Shown piece after piece: positions 34,126 to 40,762 of a DNA stretch of 64,000 nt (positions within the stretch are counted from its first letter, which is position 1; every line of letters begins with the position of its first letter). Source of the DNA: Crocinitomicaceae bacterium (GTDB taxonomy: Bacteria; Bacteroidota; Bacteroidia; Flavobacteriales_D; Crocinitomicaceae); the NCBI GenBank assembly GCA_017983465.1, contig JAGOBK010000001.1:248001-312000 (forward strand). The letters run 5' to 3'. The notes below the pieces were generated by a model that saw only the letters and a list, made by a program, of their open reading frames with translations, did not search any database and was not told the DNA's origin. The position numbers and the translations under genes are program-made.

Positions 34126-36471
34126 TTAAAACTGAACTTTGTAAACAATATTAGGGAAAAATCCCAATTGATAGGTGCTGCGAATGGTTTTTGATTGAGC
34201 ATCATAGCTTTCCGAGAAAATGTTTTTATGATTGGTGACATTCTGCAAATCCAAGGAAAGGGTTTGTGCTATTTTTCGACTGGCGCTATTAAGCGTGAAT
34301 CCAGCTTTTAGATCCAAGCGGTAATACGTGGCGTAATTTCCTGAATTGACATCCGTTGATAACACTTCGTGTCCTGTTGCGATGGATTCCGTCAAATCAA
34401 TCGGTGTGTACGCTCTACCGCCGGCATTGGTGAATTTCACATCCACTGAAAAACGATTTCGTTTGTCTTGACCAATTTTCCATTCCTTTCCACCAAGTAC
34501 ATTGACCACATATTTTCCGTTAAACGATGTGTTGCGTTCAACACCGTCACTCGCTACATAGGTTGAATTATAAAGGGAAGAGGTAAACAATCCGTAATAG
34601 CCCTTACTGAAGAACTTCTCAAGTGTGAATTCAATTCCATAATTGGTTCCTGTTCCGGTATTCACCAAGCTATCCGTTAAATCTGTTTTGAAGGTCGCTC
34701 CTGTGTTCAACATGGAATAAGCACTTGAATATGCGTTAATCGGAACATTGAAGAGTGCTTGATAATAAACTTCTGACTTCATTCTCCAATCGTTTGTTGG
34801 CTGTAAATTGTAAGCCAAAACAAAGTGATGACTTTTAGTGAAATCTAAGTTTTTATTGCTGTAAGTTACATTCCCACTCATGTCTGTTTTCTGTAAGAAA
34901 TACACATTGATTGGTTGCATTTGCGCATGTAATCCGTAACCTAAATTGATGGAGCTTTTGGCATTTAAGGAATAAATCATTCCCAAGCGTGGCTCCAATG
35001 ATTTGGATCCATTTAAAAAGAAATATTGTGAATGGATTCCGGTATTGATCGTTAATTTTTCCGTCACCTGGTATTTCAAATGCGCATACGCCTGTGCTAA
35101 ATTCGTTCCACTGTTGTAATCCCAAATGATTTTCTCCGGTTCAAACACATTGTTTTTCGTTTGGTAGTAAAGATCCAAACCAATGATTTCATCCTGAAAA
35201 CCTAATTTAAAAAATAAGCGCGAATTGATTTTCAACTGATAACTACTGCTCCAGAAATACGTTTTCTTAGCTGTATTGTTGATTTCCCGAACAAAACTAC
35301 TGTCTGTCATGTGGTCCACATCGTAAGCTGTTTGTTTGCTTTCAGAATAATTGATACCTAAGGTTGATGTGATGTTTGATTTTGCATTGATCTGCTTAAA
35401 ATGATTGATTCCACCTAGTCCAATTTTACTAGCAAAATCTACTTTGTTGCCATTTCCATATAATGTATTCGCAGAACCACCGCCAATATTTATTGTGCTT
35501 GTAGCAAGGATTCCAAAAGCAGAAAACTTCCCGAATTTCGTTGTTCCACTCGATAATTTAAAGGATAAATCTTGGTAGGAGGGAGTAGCTGTTGTACCGA
35601 TATTGACTCCCATTGCTTGGGCAATTCCTGCAAGGGAATACCGGTATCCAACCAAATAGGATGCTGCACTTTTCTTACTGAATGGACCTTCCGTTGTGAG
35701 TTCTAGTCCGGTGATGACTCCCGCTTGCAGCGTTGTTTCTCGTTTTTTCGTATTTCCATTTCGGAGTCCAAGATCAAAGACACCTGCTGTTGCATTTCCA
35801 TATTCTGCCGGAAAAGCTGATGTGAAAAAGTCGGAAGTCTTCAGCAAGTTCGTGTTTAAAGCACTCACAGATCCACCTGTTGTTCCCACAGATGCAAAGT
35901 GATTCGGATTAGTGACATTCATTCCGTCAATTCTCCAAAGAACTCCTACAGGGGAATTTCCACGAATGACAATGTCGTTTCGACTGTCGTCTGGTGCACT
36001 AACACCTGCGAAATTGGCTGCTAAACGAGCTGGATCGTTTCGTCCACCGGCATAGCGATTGACTTCCTCCATGGAAAAAGTACGTACACTGACACTTGCC
36101 AATTTATTGTTAGCGCCACTTTTATTTACAACTTTCACGCTGACATCTTTCATCTGCTGAAATTTCTCTTCCAACGAAATATCGACAATGACTTCTTTTC
36201 CTGAAGTCACTATGACGTTCGGTATCGATGTCGATTTGTATGCTTCCACAGAGACTTTTAACTCATAGCGATCCGGTTTGAGTCCTTCGAATACATAATT
36301 CCCTAATGAATCGGAATAAACGGTCAATTCCAAAGTTGGAATTTGAATCATTACGGATGGAATAGGGGATTGTGTCCATTTATCGGTGACATTCCCACGA
36401 ATGACTTGTGTATTGTTTTGAGCGAATAGAAGGACGGGAAAAAGTAGGATAAACAAGAAAAAACGGGTCAT
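34126..36471 (-). CDS. TonB-dependent receptor with carboxypeptidase-regulatory-like N-domain
   Basis: A 781-residue outer-membrane beta-barrel. After the signal peptide (MTRFFLFILLFPVLLFAQ) comes a CarboxypepD_reg-like domain (about 22-105, VIRGNVTDKWTQSPIPSVMI...), then a plug (about 120-235) with NDIVIRGNSPVGVLWRIDGM, and a barrel ending in the aromatic terminus GFFPNIVYKVQF. It is shorter than a SusC (about 1000) and no SusD follows, so it is not a classic Sus transporter. The next gene is a polysaccharide deacetylase, suggesting a glycan or chelate ligand; the substrate is unknown. Confidence 0.9.
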   Translation of the reverse strand: MTRFFLFILLFPVLLFAQNNTQVIRGNVTDKWTQSPIPSVMIQIPTLELTVYSDSLGNYVFEGLKPDRYELKVSVEAYKSTSIPNVIVTSGKEVIVDISLEEKFQQMKDVSVKVVNKSGANNKLASVSVRTFSMEEVNRYAGGRNDPARLAANFAGVSAPDDSRNDIVIRGNSPVGVLWRIDGMNVTNPNHFASVGTTGGSVSALNTNLLKTSDFFTSAFPAEYGNATAGVFDLGLRNGNTKKRETTLQAGVITGLELTTEGPFSKKSAASYLVGYRYSLAGIAQAMGVNIGTTATPSYQDLSFKLSSGTTKFGKFSAFGILATSTINIGGGSANTLYGNGNKVDFASKIGLGGINHFKQINAKSNITSTLGINYSESKQTAYDVDHMTDSSFVREINNTAKKTYFWSSSYQLKINSRLFFKLGFQDEIIGLDLYYQTKNNVFEPEKIIWDYNSGTNLAQAYAHLKYQVTEKLTINTGIHSQYFFLNGSKSLEPRLGMIYSLNAKSSINLGYGLHAQMQPINVYFLQKTDMSGNVTYSNKNLDFTKSHHFVLAYNLQPTNDWRMKSEVYYQALFNVPINAYSSAYSMLNTGATFKTDLTDSLVNTGTGTNYGIEFTLEKFFSKGYYGLFTSSLYNSTYVASDGVERNTSFNGKYVVNVLGGKEWKIGQDKRNRFSVDVKFTNAGGRAYTPIDLTESIATGHEVLSTDVNSGNYATYYRLDLKAGFTLNSASRKIAQTLSLDLQNVTNHKNIFSESYDAQSKTIRSTYQLGFFPNIVYKVQF

Positions 36472-36576
36472 ATCTGAAGATGAGTTTGATGAGCAAAGAC
36501 GCTCTGTTCCATCTTAGATGATAAAAAGTAAGTTTTCTTGCGGGTTGATCAAAAACCCCCACGATTTATTTCATAA

Positions 36577-36609
36577 AAAAAAGCCGATTAGCAATAATCG
36601 GCTTTTTTT
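36577..36609 (-). terminator. Terminator after the small membrane gene cluster
   Basis: AAGCCGATTA pairs with TAATCGGCTT around GCAA, with A- and T-runs on both sides. It lies 17 bases downstream of the 36626-36877 gene (minus strand) and could also stop plus-strand transcription. Confidence 0.85.
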
Positions 36610-36625
36610 ATCATTCGTTTAAACT

Positions 36626-36877
36626 TTATTTGAATAGCTTATCATTCAATCCAACACCCAATCCAAACATCGCCGCTACAATTGCCAAGTGGACATATAA
36701 CACAATCTTTTGCCATGTTGGACGTTCATTCCAAGGTTGACTTGGATCAAAAGGGTCGAAGGCTAATCCAATTCCGAAGGAAGCCGCCGCTTGAATGTAA
36801 TCTTTATTGAAAAGCGCTTGATAGGTTCCAAGTAGGAGGAAACCAATGTAAAGGTATTTGTTGAATGGAGTTTTCAT
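36626..36877 (-). CDS. Small membrane protein (83 aa)
   Basis: The protein has two membrane segments (YLYIGFLLLGTYQALF and LYVHLAIVAAMFGLGVGL) separated by a short loop FDPFDPSQPWNERPTW rich in proline and tryptophan. Homologous small proteins with this Asp-Pro-rich loop seem common in Flavobacteriales, but no function is known to me. It is the last of a probable minus-strand unit with the 74-residue membrane gene 36 bases upstream, and is followed by a strong terminator. Confidence 0.75.
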   Translation of the reverse strand: MKTPFNKYLYIGFLLLGTYQALFNKDYIQAAASFGIGLAFDPFDPSQPWNERPTWQKIVLYVHLAIVAAMFGLGVGLNDKLFK

Positions 36878-36913
36878 GGAAATTTTAGTTGTCAGGAGAA
36901 ATTATCCTTTCTA

Positions 36914-37138
36914 CTAGATACTTTTTCTGTAATTACGGTAAAAATTACCGAAAAGAACCATGAGTAAAATAAGCGTAAAGGAATGACTTTTGTCGAAATG
37001 CACGAATTGAGTAGCCATCAGAACTGCCATTGAAATTCCAATAAGTACAAAATGGATGAACTTATTCGTTTTTTTAAGCAAGTACATCGCAATAAATACG
37101 ACAACAGAAAGCAAAAGGAAAAGTAGGGTAGTAGTCAT
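36914..37138 (-). CDS. Small membrane protein (74 aa)
   Basis: Nearly the whole protein is hydrophobic, with three candidate helices (TTTLLFLLLSVVVFIAMYLL, FVLIGISMAVLMATQFV, FTLILLMVLFGNFY) and a basic tail RNYRKSI. No family is recognised. It precedes another small membrane gene by 36 bases on the same strand and probably shares its transcript and terminator. Confidence 0.7.
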   Translation of the reverse strand: MTTTLLFLLLSVVVFIAMYLLKKTNKFIHFVLIGISMAVLMATQFVHFDKSHSFTLILLMVLFGNFYRNYRKSI

Positions 37139-37212
37139 AACCAGTAGTTTAGTTTCACGAAATTAATCTTTTAACGGAATGAAAGCAAATTCCTCTGTAA
37201 GAATCCATCGTA

Positions 37213-37569
37213 TTATTTTTCACGTTGTTCAATCGAACTCAGTTTTACTATTCTCTTGGAATCCGGCTCACTTAAAACGATAAAAGGTTTGACTCCAGTT
37301 GATTTAATGTCATTTCCTTTCATGGCAAACGCCTCTTGTTTTGAATCTGCGATGAAAATCTCCGTGTTTACTGGCAAATCATAGGACTTTACCTGGTCAG
37401 GTGAAAGATCACTGACCCTTGTTTGGATTTTTCCATCGGGAGTGTAGATAATCAAGGATAAATGATAAACAACCTTGAAGTCATTTGAGAAGCTAATGTT
37501 GACGTTTTCTTGCGCCTTTACAGAGAAGGTAACTAATAAAAGGGAGAATAAAAAAGTGATTTTTTTCAC
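37213..37569 (-). CDS. Small periplasmic protein of unknown function
   Basis: A GTG start at 37569 gives a clean signal peptide ((M)KKITFLFSLLLVTFSVKAQ); a TTG 9 bases earlier adds only three residues. The mature part (about 98 residues) is beta-rich: VNISFSNDFKVVYHLSLIIY, then PVNTEIFIADSKQEAFAMKG and PFIVLSEPDSKRIVKL. No family is recognised. Its plan, with an F-x-N strand opening, a Pro/Asn loop and a final charged stretch, is loosely like the protein at 28786-29115, perhaps a distant paralogue. Confidence 0.65.
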   Translation of the reverse strand: MKKITFLFSLLLVTFSVKAQENVNISFSNDFKVVYHLSLIIYTPDGKIQTRVSDLSPDQVKSYDLPVNTEIFIADSKQEAFAMKGNDIKSTGVKPFIVLSEPDSKRIVKLSSIEQREK

Positions 37570-37612
37570 AACATACAAAAATTAATTATTTGACTTTCAG
37601 CAAATAGAAACA

Positions 37613-37852
37613 TCAAATAGTAGTTAGATGATTAAATTCCTCCTTTTTGCTTTCAAACCATTTAGCAAAGTCGGATGGTTCTTTCATCAACTTTTGCATT
37701 TCATTCATTGCTTCAATATGCGCAGTATCCCCTTTTTGAAACATTTCCATTCCGTGCTTTTTACTTTGGTTTGCAATATCATCAAAGGACTCTCCTAAAA
37801 ATTCTAGATCACAAGCACCTCCGAGCTGTTTGCAGGTCATTTTTTTCATCAT
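37613..37852 (-). CDS. DUF1059 family protein
   Basis: A 79-residue protein whose sequence (MTCKQLGGACDLEFLGESF, then IANQSKKHGMEMFQKGDTAH and NEMQKLM) closely follows the DUF1059 family, small cytoplasmic proteins with a conserved Cys pair (C-K-x-x-G-G-x-C-D) that may bind metal. Tandem starts exist at 37852, 37849 and 37840; the first is used here. It lies between a tRNA-fragment array and a small periplasmic gene and seems monocistronic. Confidence 0.85.
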   Translation of the reverse strand: MMKKMTCKQLGGACDLEFLGESFDDIANQSKKHGMEMFQKGDTAHIEAMNEMQKLMKEPSDFAKWFESKKEEFNHLTTI

Positions 37853-37900
37853 GTGTTTTTTTATAAAAATAACAAAAAGTTGCAACTATGATATACAAAA

Positions 37901-37926
37901 AAAGCCTTGCGTTTCCGTAAGCCTTT
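37901..37926 (-). terminator. Outermost terminator hairpin of the tRNA-Asn array
   Basis: AAAG-C-CTTGCG pairs with CGTAAG-C-CTTT around TTTC, with one C-C mismatch. It has the same place and TTTC loop as the two hairpins upstream but a different stem, so it was probably acquired or diverged separately. Confidence 0.6.
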
Positions 37927-37928
37927 CG

Positions 37929-38017
37929 CTCCCCCTTCAGTCCCGCACGTGCGGGATTGAACCTAAAACCCTTTTTCTTGAAACAAAAAAAAGCCGACCA
38001 TTTCTGATCGGCTTTTG
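37929..38017 (-). repeat. tRNA-Asn 3'-end-like fragment with palindrome, unit A (plus terminator)
   Basis: CTCCCCCTTCAG (37929-37940) and TTGAACCT (37957 on) copy the acceptor/T-arm end of the adjacent tRNA-Asn, but the GAC between them is replaced by a perfect 16-base palindrome TCCCGCACGTGCGGGA (37941-37956). The A-rich spacer and a terminator hairpin (37989-38016, one mismatch) complete an 89-base unit. The variable-loop side has drifted (CTAAAACCC for CTGAGACCC). Confidence 0.8.
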
Positions 38018-38104
38018 CTCCCCCTTCAGTCCCGCACGTGCGGGATTGAACCTGAGACCCTTTATCTTGAAACAAAAAAGCCGATCATTTCTGATCGGCT
38101 TTTG
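38018..38104 (-). repeat. tRNA-Asn 3'-end-like fragment with palindrome, unit B (plus terminator)
   Basis: This is an 87-base near-copy of unit A: CTCCCCCTTCAG (38018-38029), the same 16-base palindrome (38030-38045), then TTGAACCTGAGACCC identical to the tRNA, a spacer, and a perfect 12-bp terminator stem (38076-38087 with 38092-38103, loop TTTC). That terminator is the one that follows the functional tRNA-Asn on the minus strand. Confidence 0.85.
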
Positions 38105-38178
38105 CTCCCCCTTCAGGACTTGAACCTGAGACCCTCTGATTAACAGTCAGATGCTCTAACCAACTGAGCTAAGGAGGA
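38105..38178 (-). tRNA. tRNA-Asn (anticodon GTT)
   Basis: The minus strand gives acceptor TCCTCCT with AGGGGGA, a D arm TAGCTCAGTTGGTTAGAGCA, an anticodon arm with loop CTGTTAA (GTT) and a T arm CAGG-TTCAAGT-CCTG. The discriminator is G and CCA is not encoded. A strong promoter precedes it and a perfect terminator follows. Two altered copies of its 3' end lie downstream. Confidence 0.96.
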
Positions 38179-38201
38179 ATGTTGCTCTCTTGTTGAGGAT
38201 G

Positions 38202-38231
38202 CAAATATAAATAAATTTTTATTTAATCAAA
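38202..38231 (-). promoter_or_regulatory. Promoter of tRNA-Asn (TTTG-N18-TATATTTG)
   Basis: On the minus strand a TTTG (38231-38228) and TATATTTG (38209-38202) are 18 bases apart, a textbook Bacteroidota promoter, ending 23 bases before the tRNA 5' end. Confidence 0.75.
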
Positions 38232-38282
38232 ATCAGAAATGCGAAAAAAAATGAGTTTTTTTTTACTCTTATTTCTAAGTGC

Positions 38283-38720
38283 TTAAAAATCATCTTCATC
38301 CATAGTGAAGTCGTCCAAAGAAGTTTCGTAGGAATGATCGTCATTGTCGACTAAATCCTCGGAAAGCTCGTCCTCACGACTTGCGGGACGCAGAATATTC
38401 GTTTTAGAAACGTTTAGGCGAATCTCTGAACGAATGGAACCATCTTCGTGTTGAAAGGCTTTTGAAACAGGTGAACCGATGATTTCAACCATCGTACCGC
38501 GCTTTAAAAAATCAACGATACGCATGTTAGAACCTTCGCGTTTCCAAATGGTACAATTCACCCAGGTTGTTTTGGTTTTAACCTCTCCTGTACGCTTGTC
38601 CTTCCAGTTTTTATTGTGAGCAACCGGAAAATTGATGGCAATAATGCCACGATCCATTGTTTTTGTCAATGCATCTTTCCCGATGTTCCCAATTAACCTT
38701 GTTTCAAATATTGTTGCCAT
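38283..38720 (-). CDS. ssb: Single-stranded DNA-binding protein
   Basis: The 145-residue protein has the OB-fold core of bacterial SSB (FETRLIGNIGKDA, INFPVAHNKNW, TWVNCTIWKREG, FLKRGTMVEIIGSP, IRLNVSKTNIL). An acidic disordered tail ends in TMDEDDF, the likely interaction tip corresponding to the DDDIPF of E. coli. It differs from the usual tip, which suggests either a lineage variant or a second SSB paralogue. It has its own -7 box, 55 bases upstream. Confidence 0.92.
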   Translation of the reverse strand: MATIFETRLIGNIGKDALTKTMDRGIIAINFPVAHNKNWKDKRTGEVKTKTTWVNCTIWKREGSNMRIVDFLKRGTMVEIIGSPVSKAFQHEDGSIRSEIRLNVSKTNILRPASREDELSEDLVDNDDHSYETSLDDFTMDEDDF

Positions 38721-38774
38721 GAATCTGTTTTCTTTTCACTTAAAGTTCCGAAAAGTATAAAAAATTCCGCAAAA

Positions 38775-38782
38775 CAAAGATA
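38775..38782 (-). promoter_or_regulatory. -7 box of ssb
   Basis: TATCTTTG on the minus strand matches TAnnTTTG, 54 bases upstream of the ssb ATG. Confidence 0.5.
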
Positions 38783-38805
38783 ATATTCTGATTTTCTGTC
38801 AGTTC

Positions 38806-39312
38806 CTAGTGCTGATGTCCGTTTGGACCATGTGCGTGACCATGTGCAATCTCGTCTGCAGTCGCTTCACGTACTTCTAAAACTTCACCTGCAAAATGCA
38901 AGTCCGTTCCAGCTAATGGATGATTGAAGTCCATTTTTACGTTCTCTTCGTCAACTTCAACGATTTTACCACGCAATTGATTTCCTTCGTTATCGCTCAT
39001 TGGAACCAAGGCACCAACGTGAAACATTTGATCATCAAACTTACCTTCCTCATCGTGGAAAATGTTCGTAGGAATCATCGCCATGTGTTGAGGATCGTGA
39101 TCACCGTATGCATTTGCTGCGATGATGTGAAAATCGAAAGCATCACCTACAGTTTTATCTGCTAAGTTTTCTTCGAATTCAGGAATTAAACTTCCAACAC
39201 CATATAAAAATACAAGTGGATTCGTTTCGTTTGTTTCTTCAATCTGCTCGCCAGTTGAATGATTCGATAGCTTGTATTTTAACGTAACTACCTTGTTTGC
39301 TGAAATTTGCAT
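38806..39312 (-). CDS. SlyD-like FKBP-type peptidyl-prolyl isomerase
   Basis: A 168-residue cytoplasmic FKBP with an inserted flap, as in SlyD: VTLKYKL...TGEQIEET, LVFLYGVGSLIPEFEENL, AYGDHDPQHMAMIP, then MDFNHPLAGTDLHFAGEVLEV. The C-terminus is histidine-rich (HGHAHGPNGHQH), as in SlyD, where it binds nickel. ATG 39312 is the start; the TTG 6 bases earlier adds only two residues. It follows the polyamine gene by 41 bases on the same strand and may be co-transcribed with it. Confidence 0.92.
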   Translation of the reverse strand: MQISANKVVTLKYKLSNHSTGEQIEETNETNPLVFLYGVGSLIPEFEENLADKTVGDAFDFHIIAANAYGDHDPQHMAMIPTNIFHDEEGKFDDQMFHVGALVPMSDNEGNQLRGKIVEVDEENVKMDFNHPLAGTDLHFAGEVLEVREATADEIAHGHAHGPNGHQH

Positions 39313-39353
39313 ACTCAATTGTTTATTTAAATTCGTTTGTCGCTTCCGACTGA

Positions 39354-40637
39354 TTATTTACGTAGTAATGTTTTCACAAAGTTTGGTGTGGCAAACGTCG
39401 CAAAGTGAATGTCCTCGTTGTAATAACGTAATCCTTGGTCAGCAACAAACTGACGGATTTCGTCTACATTTTGAACGTTTTTAGGATGGCAATTTCCTTT
39501 GATTCCATATTGGAAACTCCACATACCAGTAGGGTAGGTAGGAACAAAGAATAATCCAACTGGTGCATTGTTTTCACCGAAAATCCCTTGTAATGTTTGA
39601 TTCAATTCCGCAAATGCTTTCTCATTGAATTTTGGAGATTCTCCTTGTGCAACAAGAATTCCTTCCGCTTTCAAGGCATTGTAGCAATTTGTATAGAATT
39701 CAACAGAGAATAATCCTTCTGCTGGACCAACTGGATCAGAACCATCGACAATGATGATGTCGTATTCTCCTTGTTTTGCATTCTTCACGAACGCAATTCC
39801 ATCGTCAACGATTAATTCCAAACGTGGATCATCAAATGAAGCGGCAATTTGTGGCAAATGTACTTTACACGCTTCAATCACTTCTCCGTCGATTTCAACC
39901 ATCGTTACTTTCTCAATATTGGAGTGACGCAACACCTCTCTGACAGTTCCACCGTCACCACCACCGATTACCAATACGTTTTTCGCATTGCGCAAGGTGA
40001 ATAGGGAAGGATGAGAAATCATTTCGTGGTAATGGAATTCGTCTTTCTCCGTTGTCATGACCATATCGTCCAATGCCAACATTTTACCATATTTCAAGGA
40101 TTCCAAAATACGCACACGTTGGAAAGGTGATTGAACATCCACAAATACATCTCCTGTAAAACGCAAGGACAATGCTTGATCTTCGTCTTTATCCGTAAAC
40201 CATACGTTACGCGTATAGAATTCAGGATTTCTCCACTCTGCAGCTTTCTCGCGAGCAGAAGAGATATCGAAATCATTGCGTTGCAATAAATTCACTGAAC
40301 CACGTTTCATTTCCAATGCTGAATAAGATTTCGCACCGAAACACTCTTTCAAGTGATCAAAAGAAATCCACGCATTCATTTCTCCACATGTAAATAAATC
40401 CACTGCAGCGTAACCATATTCTGGCCACGTGTGAATGGCTAGGTGACTTTCCTGGATAACCACAACACCCGAAACTCCATAGGGAGAAAAATGGTGAAAT
40501 GTAGAGTTAATCACTGTTGCACCAGCTTTTTGTGCTGCTCCAACCATGTCGCGTTCAATAGCGGCCACGTCGTTCATGACGTGTGGATCACAATTCATAA
40601 ATTCTACTAAAATGTGATTTCCTAATGCTGTACTCAT
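39354..40637 (-). CDS. speDE: Fused S-adenosylmethionine decarboxylase - spermidine synthase
   Basis: One 427-residue protein joins two steps of spermidine synthesis. Residues 1-115 or so are a prokaryotic AdoMet decarboxylase: the self-cleavage site Glu63-Ser64 ([11 protein letters not shown], Ser64 becoming pyruvoyl), His69 and Cys84 in LFTCG line up with the known catalytic set. Residues from about 140 are a spermidine synthase: [12 protein letters not shown], the SAM-type loop [27 protein letters not shown], and [16 protein letters not shown]. Processing would leave a short beta chain and put the synthase on the pyruvoyl alpha chain. It has a -7 box 33 bases upstream. Confidence 0.93.
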   Translation of the reverse strand: MSTALGNHILVEFMNCDPHVMNDVAAIERDMVGAAQKAGATVINSTFHHFSPYGVSGVVVIQESHLAIHTWPEYGYAAVDLFTCGEMNAWISFDHLKECFGAKSYSALEMKRGSVNLLQRNDFDISSAREKAAEWRNPEFYTRNVWFTDKDEDQALSLRFTGDVFVDVQSPFQRVRILESLKYGKMLALDDMVMTTEKDEFHYHEMISHPSLFTLRNAKNVLVIGGGDGGTVREVLRHSNIEKVTMVEIDGEVIEACKVHLPQIAASFDDPRLELIVDDGIAFVKNAKQGEYDIIIVDGSDPVGPAEGLFSVEFYTNCYNALKAEGILVAQGESPKFNEKAFAELNQTLQGIFGENNAPVGLFFVPTYPTGMWSFQYGIKGNCHPKNVQNVDEIRQFVADQGLRYYNEDIHFATFATPNFVKTLLRK

Positions 40638-40670
40638 GCTAGATCTTGTTATTTAAGTGAAAAAGTGGCG

Positions 40671-40678
40671 CAAAATTA
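40671..40678 (-). promoter_or_regulatory. -7 box of the SpeD-SpeE gene
   Basis: TAATTTTG on the minus strand matches TAnnTTTG, 33 bases before the ATG at 40637. No -33 element at the normal distance. Confidence 0.5.
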
Positions 40679-40762
40679 CGGAATTCCTAGAGATTTCTAA
40701 GTGATTCTTGTTACAAATAATTGAAATCGATTGATTTAATAAAGAATTAATCTTGGGGGAAT

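Noticed and set aside
34126-36471. SusC-type receptor
   Set aside because: It is about 200 residues shorter than SusC, and no SusD gene follows.
37929-38104. CRISPR array or integron attC sites
   Set aside because: There are only two units plus the tRNA, the spacers are terminator hairpins rather than unique sequence, and no cas or integrase gene is near.
37809-38123. Open frames of about 90 codons on both strands across the tRNA-fragment array
   Set aside because: They are translations of the repeated tRNA 3' fragments and terminators, with peptide repeats that mirror the DNA repeats, and they overlap structured RNA sequence.
40638-40762. Remnant of an Smr domain after the MutS2-like gene
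   Set aside because: The 125-base gap contains no peptide resembling Smr in any frame and holds the SpeD-SpeE promoter box.
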